NCBI GenBank assembly: GCA_900073065.1
Contig: FJOG01000024.1
Coordinates: forward strand, 964,412 to 1,028,411
Direction: 5' to 3'
DNA: 64,000 nt
Source of the DNA: Phialocephala subalpina
Lineage: Eukaryota > Ascomycota > Leotiomycetes > Helotiales > Mollisiaceae
Of the stretch, positions 10,698-21,958 are shown piece by piece (position 1 is the first letter of the stretch; the number at the start of each line of letters is the position of its first letter). Below the pieces are notes generated by a model. It was not told the origin of the DNA, ran no database searches, and saw only the letters and a list, made by a program, of their open reading frames with translations. Made by a program: the position numbers and the translations under genes.

Positions 10698-11531
10698 TCA
10701 AACCTCGTTTCTCCACCATGCCATCCATCGTTCTGCGACATCGGAAAACCCGTTCTCACCCAATTGCTTTTGAACGCGCCTTCTCCAATCTACTCTCTCA
10801 TCTTGGTCGTCACCTTCCAGATCCAGTCCACCTGAAACTCGGAACTTGGTCCGGATCCATTTCCAGGAGACAAATCCAGCCGTTTCCCAATCAATAACCC
10901 CTATCAAATGCTCCGCGGTATTTATGATTATGTTCCCAACCCCAAGTCACAGTGGTAGAACACGAATGTGGAGCAATCCATTTCAATAGCCTCACAATTC
11001 GACAAAGATTCTGAGGGCTGCAATCTTTGGGCAGTCGATTCCGAACAGGATATGGGACCGACAAGTGACGGCCGTCAACTCCACCAATACCTTCTTCCTG
11101 TCAAATCGCAAGCTCTTTGCAGATACACGTAACTTGGGAAACATAGCGTTGCTTCGATTCTTCGTTCATGGTAGGCCGTGCCTCGCCGAGAGGCTGACCA
11201 GCCAATTGGCTCAGTATGATATAGTATCGGCCACCGTATTCTGCGTGAAAGTGAAGGTCTGGAATTTGAGGATTGTAAAGCTTAATGCGCGTTTGCTATG
11301 GAGATATTCCAACGTAACATGCTCCCGCGTTGCATCCGGATCCAAGACTTTGACTTTGCAGGAGGCGTCGCCGATTTCCCAGACTGCTGACACCCCTCCA
11401 ATATCATAGAGCTTCTCGATGTGGCTGGTGGTTGACAGTGGTCGATATAGCGGTAATGGGATGAGGCTTCCGAAACCACGTAAAACGAGCCTTTGCCATC
11501 GCTCCAAGAAGAGGCAGACGATGGTGATCAT
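10698..11531 (-). pseudogene. Decayed APH-type phosphotransferase (aminoglycoside/choline kinase-like fold)
   Basis: Fragments of a fungal phosphotransferase-family (APH) protein appear in order on the minus strand but in several frames. The N-terminal part (near 11531-11240) has SAVWEIGDASCKV and LDPDATREHVTLEYLH. A frame change near 11250 leads to FHAEYGGRYYIILSQLAGQP. An in-frame TGA follows a CKELAI segment. Another frame gives STFVFYHCDLG (the catalytic HxD loop region, about 10940-10970). A one-base loss then shifts to GNIIINTAEHLIGVIDWETA, holding the Mg-binding DWE, and on to WIRTKFRVSGGLDLEGDDQD. At least three lesions show this is a pseudogene. The function of intact homologues is mostly unknown. 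Confidence 0.75.
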
Positions 11532-12523
11532 TGCCGAGAGAGGAGGCTCCGTTCCCCAATTACCCAGGAATTGTCGTTGATTTCCTGCATTGATTCGTTA
11601 ACAGGGCGATGTTCCACTGGCATTGCTTCAGAATGTGCCAGAATTCGTGGAACATGAGCTTCTTGATCGCAACCTCTAAAGACCCCAATGCAGTTCGGGA
11701 GACTGTTAACATGACAGCGTTGTATTGCGCGTCTGTAGGCACTTCAGCACGCGTTTTGGGGATCAGTGATCTTCGTTTTGTCGGACTTTCAAGGTGGTTA
11801 TCATTGTTGAGGGTGGGTGCTCCACGAATTCCTCCACCTTGCATTATATGTCGAGAATGGGAGAGGTTATCGTACGGACGCGACGGGGAAGAAGTTTGCC
11901 TCTTGCCTCTTGCCTATCTCTCAATCGCATTTTGAATCCCTGTCGTATTTGCTGGCGCCATGCCCATCGAGGACCGGAAGGAAGCAAGAAAAGAAAAAGG
12001 AGGTTGCTCGAGGTCCATGACACGTGATTTACTAGACCTGTTTAGGAAAGGTTACAATTTCAAGCCTCGGTCTTAGTTTCCTCTCTCACACACTCTTCTC
12101 TCCTCGCTCTCGCGCTCCTAAAAATCAAAATCAAAACCCACGTCGTCCACTCTACTCAGTGTACTTGCACACTTGATGACAAATAGACGAAGACACTGGA
12201 GTCCAAAAAGCTTGACCGCTCCCACTCCAGTCTGGTCTGACTCCACTTGAAACCTGAGAGCCCTGCGATGAAGGCATCGTGATAATTGTACCAATTTCAG
12301 CAGGAGGCAACTGTTTGCGTCTTGATCTTCAGTTTTTAGGGCATGACTTGATCTAGACCTAGATTCATCAGACTCGGGAGTCCCATGGTTCTGTACCACC
12401 AGCCGCAGGCTAAGGGCTAGCGTAACCGCCTGACAAGAGCCTCGTCGAGTCACCAATTTCTGCTTCACTTCTTTCCAACTTTCTTTTCAATCTCTCACGT
12501 CCTCACAAACACTGACAACAACG
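11532..12523. other. Intergenic stretch, no gene seen
   Basis: Short ORFs on both strands show no family signature. A pyrimidine-rich tract at about 12070-12120 precedes the metallophosphoesterase gene and may be part of its promoter. Confidence 0.55.
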
Positions 12524-13624
12524 ATGTCTTCCCTCAGACGCCCTTCCCGACCTAAAAAGGGCGGCCTCGTTTTCTCGTCGACCGCTCAGAAGAAGCGCCG
12601 CTCAGCTTCGCCTATCTCAGTACCAACAAAACGCATTCACATCTCGTCGGAACCAGACGTTACGGCTTCCCTACCGACCTCTACTTCGACAACAAAACCC
12701 AAGATCGCAACTCGGATACTCATCATCTCAGATACCCACGGCGTCTCGGCCCTTCCAAACCCAATATCTCAATCACAAGACCAGAAAATCGACATCGTTC
12801 TTCACTGTGGAGACCTCTCGGAATGTGGAACTTTAGAAGAGTACAAAAACACAATCGAGTTACTTGAATCGATACCGGCGCCGCTAAGGCTGGTAATTCC
12901 AGGCAACCACGACCTTACACTGGATCGGAATTTCTGGAAATCAAATTGCACGGAAGAAGGAAAGAATTTGCACGATGAAGCTCAAGCAATATGGACGAAT
13001 GACACAGCCAAAGAAGCAGGGATCGAACTCTTGGATGAAGGAAGCCATGAGTTCGTCTTGGAAAATGGTGCGAAATTCAGAATATACGCAAGCCCATTCA
13101 CGAGAAATAGCGAAGGGGTGAGGGAATGGGCTTTTGGGTACGAGAGTGCAGAGGATAGGTTCAATCCTAAAGGAGAATCAATTTCGTATGGAAGACCTGC
13201 GGGAACAGAGAGAAGTGTTCTGCAAGTGGACAACGAGGTGGATGTAGTGATGACGCATGGACCGACGAAGTATAGACTCGATCTCTCAGCAAATTCCGAC
13301 AGTCTCGGCTGTCCACATCTCTTTAGAGCAATACGCAGAACAAGGCCAAAGTTACATGTCTTTGGGCATGTACATAAGGCTTACGGGGCTGAGATTGTGC
13401 GATGGAACGAAGGGAAGGAGATGCCGGAGGATGATGATGTTGATGATGGCACCAAGGAGCACCGGAGGATTGAGGGATTCGTTAAGGATGGTCTGAGAAA
13501 TATCGGAGCCGTGAGAGGGGAGAAGGGAACGGAGACGCTATTTTTGAATGCTGCATTGATGGGGAGGGACGGAAAGCTGGATAATGCGCCATGGCTGGTA
13601 GATATTGAGCTAGAGCCGGCTTGA
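12524..13624 (+). CDS. Calcineurin-like metallophosphoesterase (366 aa)
   Basis: This single-exon gene encodes a metallophosphoesterase close to the fungal MPPED2-like group. The metal-binding motifs are all present in order: ILIISDTHG (D-x-H, about residue 67), HCGDLSECG (GD-x), VIPGNHDLTLD (GNHD), MTHGPTKYRLD (single His) and LHVFGHVHKAYGAE (GHxH). The N-terminal 60 residues are basic and Ser/Thr-rich, without a signal peptide. A polyacidic stretch (PEDDDVDD) lies near residue 305. The start ATG 12524 is preceded by CAACG in good context. The family hydrolyses phosphomonoesters or phosphodiesters, often cyclic nucleotides; the true substrate here is unknown. Confidence 0.9.
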   Translation: MSSLRRPSRPKKGGLVFSSTAQKKRRSASPISVPTKRIHISSEPDVTASLPTSTSTTKPKIATRILIISDTHGVSALPNPISQSQDQKIDIVLHCGDLSECGTLEEYKNTIELLESIPAPLRLVIPGNHDLTLDRNFWKSNCTEEGKNLHDEAQAIWTNDTAKEAGIELLDEGSHEFVLENGAKFRIYASPFTRNSEGVREWAFGYESAEDRFNPKGESISYGRPAGTERSVLQVDNEVDVVMTHGPTKYRLDLSANSDSLGCPHLFRAIRRTRPKLHVFGHVHKAYGAEIVRWNEGKEMPEDDDVDDGTKEHRRIEGFVKDGLRNIGAVRGEKGTETLFLNAALMGRDGKLDNAPWLVDIELEPA

Positions 13625-14034
13625 AATGAAGTCAGTGTTAGAAATACAAAATACTCATTCAAACATGAATCATTCCAAAATAGAGGCCATTTCAAGCGCA
13701 CATGCTCCGAACTCTTATGCCGTGATTATTAGACCCCAAGACTCAGCGGTCGGATCACTCCTAACGACATCCAACATACATTAATCGCAAAGTCTAACTT
13801 TTCTAAGTCCGAAATGAACACATTTACTCTTGAACGTCTGGTCTTTGGGCAAGCCCTAGGCGGATTAAAGCATGGACTTCTTTAGGCCAAGAAATAGCAT
13901 TTTCAGGAACAGGTGGTGGGTACGACAGGCGGGTTCAAGGAGCCGCTAGTAGGTCGACTTTAGGCTCTATCACGTCACATGTAGTTTGAATCAAGACTTG
14001 AAGAGTTCCCCAGCCAATCCTTCTATAAGAGTAT
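13625..14034. other. Convergent 3' spacer
   Basis: This spacer separates the 3' ends of two convergent genes. Nothing else was recognised. Confidence 0.6.
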
Positions 14035-14679
14035 TTATTGTAACCCGAAGTGTACCCACTCAACCCAGCTCTCGTACCGAACCCCTCCCAACTCAAATGA
14101 CCCCAGAACATCCATGAACAACACATCCGTATCTCGAGACTCCTCACACATCTCCACTGCCTCTATCATCGACCCCAGTTCCTCCTCTCCAAGGTGGGGA
14201 AGTTTGACGGCCAAGGAGAGGAGAAGAAAGAAGTCGATGTGGTCCGACTCATCACCCCTTCCAACAAGCGTAGACGCCCGCAACTGCACGAGTTCCGTGA
14301 GAGTAACAACATACCCTTCCCCGAAACCGACCACTTCTGGAATCCGTGGAACAAATGGACCTCCCATGTCGACGAATTCAACCGTCACTTCGAAGAGTTT
14401 GTTGTTCTGGAGGTCGCATTTGTCCCACTTGATGGTTCCATCGTAGTCCCTGTGAAAGCCCTCCCGCATATTGATGATCGCATCGTCCAGGATCGCTAGA
14501 GCCTCGACGCCAACGAGGATGTCGACGTCTTTGGCTTTCCGGTCTAGGATACCATGGGCGATGCTCGCGGCACCACCGAACAGTATGACCTGTCGGCGGA
14601 GGTTGTGAGGCACTAAAGCACAGGCGGCAGCATAGGCATCGAGATACGCTTGTTGAAGAGGAGTGATTTGTCGAGACAT
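14035..14679 (-). CDS. Small nucleotidyltransferase-fold protein (214 aa)
   Basis: This uninterrupted ORF begins MSRQITPLQQAYLDAY. The segment QVILFGGAASIAHGILDR followed by AKDVDILVG matches the nucleotidyltransferase superfamily: a glycine-rich G-[GS] motif, then a D-x-D pair on the next strand. The second half (VTLTELVQLRASTLVGRGDESDHIDFFLLL) resembles the helical part of minimal nucleotidyltransferases that act in toxin-antitoxin-like or AMPylation roles in other organisms. For fungal members no function is established to my knowledge. The stop is TAA 14035-14037. Catalytic activity is inferred from fold motifs only. Confidence 0.7.
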   Translation of the reverse strand: MSRQITPLQQAYLDAYAAACALVPHNLRRQVILFGGAASIAHGILDRKAKDVDILVGVEALAILDDAIINMREGFHRDYDGTIKWDKCDLQNNKLFEVTVEFVDMGGPFVPRIPEVVGFGEGYVVTLTELVQLRASTLVGRGDESDHIDFFLLLSLAVKLPHLGEEELGSMIEAVEMCEESRDTDVLFMDVLGSFELGGVRYESWVEWVHFGLQ

Positions 14680-16911
14680 TGTAGAGGCAGTGGAGATGGA
14701 GGAGTCGAGGTCGAGATACCGATTGTTGTTCGAGAATGGATGTCTGGGGCCGAGTGATTGGGAGGTCGAGGTTCGGTCTGAGAGCTGGGTTGATTGGGTA
14801 CACCGCGGGTTACAGCCTGCGAGTTGGACCTGTTAGCAATCTCCAATTGATGAGGGACATCAGGATAGACAAAACTTACCAAAATCCAAGACGCAGGCAT
14901 AAAAAATTGATATTTTAATGTAGCCTTGGTTGAAGAAAAAAGAAGAGAAGACGAAAGAAGCTGCGAAATGAAGTAGCCATGGCAGCAGCTAAGCTGTCAT
15001 TGCTCCTTCCGTGTTGGAGTTACCAGCAACCAGACGAAGAAGGCACAACTGATGCCTCTTAAAAACATGCATATCTACGAAATATTGATTGTGAAAAATA
15101 ATCCCATAAAACAAAGATATAATTTAGTGGAAATATCAAATAGCCCCAAGAAATGACACCTTCAGAGGGTTGACTGGCATATTTCAACGGCTTCTAGCAT
15201 TCTCATTCCGTTATCACGCTTTTCCTCGCACGAAATTAAGTCCACCAAGCCAACCAAAATAATTCATTTGATTTCGTGAGGGTATGCGAAATCGTCAGAG
15301 CAGTGAAGTGGTAGGGATGATCTGCAGAGGCTCTAGGAGCAAGAGCATCGTCTCGAAGTCTTCAGTCACATCCAGAAAAAGTACAAAATTCGATATTAAA
15401 ACTGATATAAGCAGACTGCCCGACTTTATGTGTATATCAGTTGTTATAATCGTGTCTAGATCCTTTAGTTCAAAATACAAAAGCTGTTCGAAAGTGTTAT
15501 CGGTCTGAAGATATCAATAGCCCTCCACACGATGTCCTGAACTAATCGGTAAAACCGCTGGGCCGTGAAATCGACTGTTCGGTGCAACTGTGCTCAAACT
15601 GAAGAAGGCCGACAGCTCGAATTGGAATAAAAATGCAGCAATTGTAAAAGGGGGCGACTAAACACGTGACGCGTCAGGGCACGAGGTCTGTACCCTGAAT
15701 GTGGACATTGTAATAGATCAAGCTAGTGCTAGATTCTCGAACTCATGACACTCTTTCTTCGATATGGCGGTATCAGATCAACCCCGAGGGGATGCATGAC
15801 GTTGAACGGACATAGGCAATAAGCTGCACTTGATTGACGCCACTTTTGTCTTCTCCGATGAGGCAGGGCAGCGAAATTACGGAAACTCGTCCCTTCAGCT
15901 TTCTCTTGAGGGCTATACATCGTATCGCTGCTTGTGTCGCCAAACGATCACAGACGAAAAGAATTGTGCTGGCTCTTAACACGTGATAAGATCTAGCCTC
16001 TTTGGTTCTAGCTGATACGAGCAACCGCTCGGCTGAATTATTCTCGCAGTTCGTCCCTCTTCACAATCTTTCAGTTCTTCATCATTCGGGACCTGGTCCA
16101 ACGCGAGAGAAATGCGGCTCCGGTAGCAATTACGACACGATATCGTGGTTCCAATACCGGCACCGGCAGTTCTACGGCACGGTCAAGGTTAATGACTCTC
16201 AGGGTGTGGAGTTGCTGGAGTTCATGAGATGAGGCCGCGTCTGCAGGTCCGCCAGCACCACCTCCAAGAGTGGGCAAAAACCGTCTGAACCCATCCCCAA
16301 CGCCACGTTTTGTTTCGACAAAAGTTTCTATCTGTACTCTCATCGGGCAATTGTCTATTTATTTGATCGGCGAAAGCCCGGCACAGTCAAATTTGTATCC
16401 ATCATGCTGGAGCATCTCGTGACTTCCCAGGGGTGATAAGGGACGGGCCTGTCTAGCGAACAGCTTTCGGAGTCTCAAGTGGACATTCAGGATAGCGGTC
16501 GCCGAAGTTTCAAGCTGTCAAATTCCAGCGCTTGCGGATAACCTTGTTCTTACTTGCAAAGCCCTGGTTATAGACGCCATCGACAGGAAGAACGTTTGCA
16601 GATCACCAGATAGAGTCAGATCAGAACCCATACCGTCAAACAGGAAAATTTGTTTATGGAGACTGTCGTCGTCGTCAGTTTGAGCTACATGTTCAGGCGA
16701 GTGCCGGTTCTCGGCCTCCTGAAGCCTCTAGAGTGCTTCAATGCTTCCAGAATTGGCGTTGTATAAAAGGGAGCTTGCATCCTGATCTTGGCTGCGGCTC
16801 TCCTTTCCCACGTTACCTTCATCCTTTGTGTGTGTCGTTCTTTTCGGGTCATTCGTTTTGTACCTCGACATTCTTTCATCTTTTTGCTTCAGAGGCTCGT
16901 TCTCTCACACT
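14680..16911. other. Intergenic stretch with promoter of the GH3 gene
   Basis: About 2.2 kb without a supportable gene. AT-rich sequence lies at about 15050-15130 and 15380-15480. ORFs around 15730-16340 on both strands overlap each other and show no domain. The last 150 bases contain a TATA box for the GH3 gene. Confidence 0.5.
16762..16769 (+). promoter_or_regulatory. TATA box of the GH3 gene
   Basis: TATAAAAG lies 143 bases upstream of the chosen GH3 start codon (16912), followed by a pyrimidine-rich leader. This spacing suits a regulated fungal promoter with a leader of roughly 100 nt. Confidence 0.5.
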
Positions 16912-19488
16912 ATGCGGCCAACTTCCACTTCTCTTCTGGCCCTGCTCTTCGGAGTAGGTGCTCTGGGAGATGCATCGGTCAACTACACTGCGCAATTGCT
17001 AAGCTCAGGCACTATCAAGCTTGGTGATTGGCAAGCAGCCTATGACAAGGCATATGCCCTTGTCCAGACTTTGAACACAACCGAGAAGCTTTCCATCATT
17101 ACTGGTGGAAGCGCAGGCAACTTTAGCAAATTGGCAATGTTGGACTCATCGACCAATCCTCTCACCTACTTCTATGTCACGACTTGGCCAGCAGGAGCTG
17201 CGATGGCGATGACCTGGGACAAGGATACTATTTTGGGGCAAGGAAGCGCGCTCGGCGCGGAGTTTCGTGGCAAGGGCATCAACCTTGCCTATGCTCCCAC
17301 CTTCGAGCCTTTGGGACGCTCAGCATGGTGTGGCCGCACGGGAGAGACGTATGGTGCAGACTCACATCTCAATGGTGCCATGGGTGGCAACTTCGTTAAA
17401 GGAATGGCTAGTGCTGGCGTCATTCCATCCTCGAAACATTTCATTATGAACGAGCAAGAGACAAATCGTGACGGGAGCGGTAGCAGCGCTGGTGGAGGTG
17501 GCGGCTTTGGCGGAGGAAGCCCACCAAGCAGCAACTCTAGTACTATTTCTGCAAGACAGAGCACCAACTCAACCACCAGCAGCAACTCGACGACCAGCGA
17601 TGACTCCTCGGGATCTTACAATGTTGCTATCGGCGACAAGGCCTTCCACGAGACTTACCTGACCCCTTTCTACGACGCTGTGAAGAACGGAGTTGCTGGT
17701 ACCATGTAAGTGTTGAGAGAAAGCCCCTCCTATCTCAGACTGTCTCATCGCGATGATGTCCCAGATCTTGCGGAACAATCTCCGTCGAAAAATTGCTAAT
17801 CACCCATTGCCAAGGTGTGCAATGAACAAGGTCAACGGCACGTACTCGTGTGAGAGTCAGGACCTCCTTGGAAAATACCTCAAGGTTGAGTAAGTGATTT
17901 TATTATTGTGTCTTTGTCCCTGAAGATATGACTAATTCTTTGCAGGCTGGGCATGCCAGGAATCGTCCACGCCGATGTTGGTGCTCAGCACACCGGCATC
18001 AATTCAGCAAACGCCGGCATGGACTACGGATCTTCTTCAGACTGGAGCGAGGATACTTTAGGCGTCGGCTTGACCAATGGAAGCTTCACCACTGCTCGTC
18101 TTGATGACATGGTCATCCGTAACATGATGGGATACTTCCATTACAACCAAGACCAAGGATATCCCACCAAAGCCGGCGTCACTGACTACGTCGATGTCCG
18201 TGGCAACCACAGCACACTGGCACGAACCTACGCTGCGAACTCTCTTGTTCTGTTGAAAAACACAAACAATGCTCTGCCACTGAAGGACAAGAGATCAATC
18301 AGCATCTTCGGCTATCACGCTGCTCAGAGATTCGTTGGTGCGAATACTGCGCTCACTGTCTATAATGGTGTGGGACCAACCCTGTTGGGACACATGAGCA
18401 CAGTCGGCGGGTCTGCCATGGGTTCTTTGGCTTATGTCACCACGCCTGTTCAGAAGTTTATCGAGAGAGCTGCTACCGATGGCTTCATGCTGAGATGGTG
18501 GCTCAATGACACCACTGTCTCCTCCTTCAGCGGCATGTCTGGTTCAGGAACGGAGCTTGCTGAGAGCACTTTCGGTGTTGCTTCTCACTCTGATGTCTGC
18601 ATCTGTTTCTTGAATGCGTGGTCAGGTGAGGGCGGTGATCGCTCCGAGTTGTACAATGCTACTCAGGATGCATTGGTCAACGCTGTTGCAGACAACTGCA
18701 ACAACACAATTGTGGTCATCAACACTACCGGTATGTCTCAAATCTGAAGACCTAGGTCAACACATGCTGACTTCAATGTGACAGGTCCCCGCCTAGTTGA
18801 TTCATGGATCGGCCACGAGAACGTAACAGGAGTCATCTACGGCGGCCCTCTAGGCCAAGAATCGGGAAACGCCATCGACGACGTCCTCTTCGGCACCGTT
18901 AATCCCTCCGGTAGACTAATCCACACGATCGCCAAAAACGAATCCGACTACGACTCCAACACCCAGATCACTCAATCACTGGAGCTCGACTACTCTGAGG
19001 GAAACTACATCGATTACAAATACTTCGACAAATACAACGTCACCCCTCGATACGAGTTCGGATACGGTCTCTCCTACACCACTTTCAATTACTCCTCCAC
19101 CGCTACCGTAACGCCCAATACCACCGCACTCGCTGAAGCCTACTCGACCGGCGACCTAGCTATCGGCGGACGTGAAGATCTCTGGGATGTCGTAGCGACC
19201 GTTTCAACTAGCATCTCTAACACGGGCAGCATTGCAGGTGCTGAAGTCGCACAGCTGTACATCACTTTCCCAGATGTTGCTGATGAACCAGTAAGACAGC
19301 TTCGCGGATTTGAGAAGGTCACCATTCAGCCTAGGGAGAGTGCGACTGTTACTTTTGAGTTGAAGAGGAGGGATTTGAGTGTTTGGGATGTTAGTGCGCA
19401 GAATTGGAAGATTGAAAGTGGTGATTATACCTTGTATGTTGGGGCTAGTAGTCGGGATTTCAAGACGCAAACTACTTTGACTGTGTAG
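16912..19488 (+). CDS. Secreted GH3 beta-glucosidase-type glycosidase (785 aa)
   Basis: Four exons fit: 16912-17705, 17815-17889, 17946-18730, 18785-19488. The protein starts with a signal peptide (MRPTSTSLLALLFGVGALG). GH3 N-terminal domain motifs follow: NLAYAPTFEPLGRSAWCGR, the substrate/catalytic-loop SSKHFIMNEQE (KH as in KHFIGNEQE), and TMCAMNKVNGTYSCES. The nucleophile position is in GIVHADVGAQHTG (Asp about 300), but the usual S-D-W is A-D-V. The second domain has SLVLLKN, GEGGDRSEL and the C-terminal fibronectin III-like domain with GAEVAQLYI and QLRGFEKV. A Gly/Ser/Asn/Thr-rich insert of about 45 residues lies after NEQE near residues 187-235, unusual for the family. An upstream in-frame ATG (16828) would spoil the signal peptide. 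Many N-glycosylation sites fit secretion. Confidence 0.92.
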
Positions 19489-21958
19489 TGGCACCATTTA
19501 GGAGAAGGAACGAAAAAGCAGATATTGAATTTTTTGCAACTCAGGAACACAAAAGGTTCATGCTGCTGCTTGTACTGAAACCTGACAGTCTTTGCGTTTG
19601 GAGATCACATTTATCATGTGTCCAGTGACCACTGACGATTTTGGGAAGCTGGAATTTTTTGCATTGTTTTCTAGACAGGTATTCATGCTATCAGCTCCTC
19701 AGCCAAGGCTACCCAGCCATTCAGCCTGTTCCGAATTCAATGCCGCTCAGTCTGTTTCTCTCTTCGATTTTTTGATGCATCTCAGCGTCTTTGTCGTCTT
19801 TGAGAATCCATCCTTCACCATACCCTGACGGGTCATATTACTTTCTGCTTCAGGGCGACGACTTACCTTCGCTGCTTTTCTTTCAATAGTTCTCATCAGG
19901 AGGCATGCTCGATAGCACTACGAACAACTCCTCCCAGCGAGGATTAGGACCAAAGACGACCTTCCCGTCTGGATTCAATGTCTTGACCGTGCCTGGATAC
20001 TGCGCAGTCACCAGGGCAAATTGTTCTTCGCTAATTCGTGTAACAGCTGCACTGGCAAACATTCCAGGTATCTGGAGTAAAGTTGAGCTTGTGTTTGAAG
20101 CTGGGCCAGGGGCGGAGCTTGTAGAAGGTGAATAAGTCAAGGCAAAGGCCACCTCAAGAGACAGAGTCTTGTTAGGTTGCGCATTCAATAGAGAAATGAG
20201 GAGTTCCATATTGATAGATACATGTGCAGAAGCAAAGGCAACTGCGAAGGAGTCCAACCAGTGGGCTGTTGTGAAGCACCCATGGAGGAGGAGAAAGTAG
20301 ATGAAACCAAGCCAAAGGCGAGGTTTGATTGATCCATGCGATCACCATCAGCGTCCGCAACACCCGCGCGAGCGGCGATATCGTCAACACGATCGCTATT
20401 TCTCTGCTGTGAAGCATGAGGAATTGAAAATTTGTTTAAAGGGTAGTCTCCGACCACCCCCGACAGAGGACGAACCTCTTGAACACGGCCACTAGCCACC
20501 AGCACCACCTGGACGGCGATAACGATTGTTACCTCCACGAACGTTAGCACCCCGACTAAAGTTCTTGGAGAATTTCGTCATTTGTATGGTCCTGAAGTCC
20601 AAGTTGACGCGTTAGCAGGTGTCCTCTACGATGTTCGATAATTCGTTAACCAGTTGTATCCCAGGTTGAAAAGCGCGTCAAGATCGAGCCACGCGACAGC
20701 ACTCCAAACGAGGCAAAAGAAGGATCTGAATGTGCCGAATGGCTTCCTCGAAGTGAGAGAGAAATCACTTACAGTGAACGCGTTGCGTGCTGCTGAAATA
20801 AATTGCGAAATTGTGATGTTGAAGTTGCTTGGAGAAAGAAGAATTTGGTTGGGCAGTAACGAGTTGTCGCCTGCCATTTTGATTCAAAGAAGGTCCGACT
20901 TGCCGACTTGGCGCTAGGGAAGGAATGATCCCACAATCTGTGGTTTCATGTTTCTCACGTATTTTTGAAGATGATCTAGTCCGTATGGAATCTGCTTTTA
21001 TGAGGTGCAAGTGCGAACTCCTTTTCGCTCTCGCTTAACATTGAGCGTTAAAAAAAGTAGCAAAAAAAAAGGCATTCGAAAACTCACACAAACGCCAAAA
21101 GTTCGAAAACGACTGAAGAAAAAACCAATAGGTAGGAGAGACAAAAGAGTTCGGCGCCCGAAGGCGCATTATATCTCTTGTCGATCGGTTCGCGTTGGCG
21201 TGTGAGGAAATGGTGGGTGCTCTTTCAGCTCGGGCTAGGCGTTACTTGTCTGTTCCAACTCGGGAGACATGAACGACGTTGAAAGCTCTAAGCGAGCGAC
21301 ACGACGATATCAACACCCGGACGTCGTAAAATAATCGGATTAGATACTGTAGCAAATGTACCAAGCCATAAAGGACATTCAAATAAAGTCAAAATGTATG
21401 GTATAGGCGACCGAGAAATGTTCGCCCACTAAAAATGTTCGCCTACTGAAAATGTTCGCCCACTGAAAATGTTCGCCTACTTAAAATGTTCGCTCACTGA
21501 AATCATCGACTAACAATGTAAGGAGTCAATTAAGCCATCTATGAATTCAACTCAAATACTAGCGTATCCGTATCCTGATTTAAAGCACTGGCATGGTGAC
21601 AGCTAATATAAGTGTCAGGATATCTTGTTTGTTGTGCCCTTATCGACTACTTGCATCACTCGACAATCCGTCATCGATTCTTGCGGGAGTTTAAGACGAA
21701 CAGGATTCAAGTAATTCTTTGTTTAGAGCAATTGACGAATTGATGAACGAATCGATCGTGACGCGATCGTGAGAATAGAGGCATTAATTGATACGCCTGA
21801 ACGTACTACTTTTAAGTAAAGTGGACACATGGAGGGTCAATTTTTTGGGAAGTCAATGCTGATATCCATGTATTAGATCTTTCAAGTTTATTATAAGTAA
21901 CGTCACGCATTCGGCATCTCTTCTCTATTGCTCGAGGTAGCAAAACCCGCCTCAACGC
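19489..21958. other. Intergenic stretch with possible small minus-strand coding pieces
   Basis: Two minus-strand pieces could be exons of an unrecognised gene. One starts ATG 20877 in good context (MAGDNSLLPNQILLSPSN...) and ends at a GTAAGT donor near 20772. The other is an ORF 19883-20257 ending VVFGPNPRWEELFVVLSSMP. A tiny RGG-rich frame lies near 20500-20570. I could not link them into one model. 21000-21200 is Lys/Arg-rich by base composition only. A 17-bp tandem repeat at 21416-21500 is listed separately, and 21500-21950 is AT-rich without features. Confidence 0.35.
21416..21500. repeat. Five tandem copies of a 17-bp unit
   Basis: The unit AAATGTTCGCCYACTGA is repeated five times in 85 bp with few changes (positions alternate CCCAC/CCTAC; the last copy has CTCAC). 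It lies in non-coding sequence downstream of the MFS gene. Confidence 0.85.

Noticed and set aside
10166..10759. Minus-strand ORF of 197 codons
   Set aside because: Composition resembles random translation (many Phe, Ser, Arg), with no family blocks; it overlaps the end of the APH relic.
21005..21205. Lys/Arg-rich 66-codon ORF resembling a ribosomal-type peptide
   Set aside because: Explained by A-rich and G/A-rich base runs; no homologous motif and no conserved start context.
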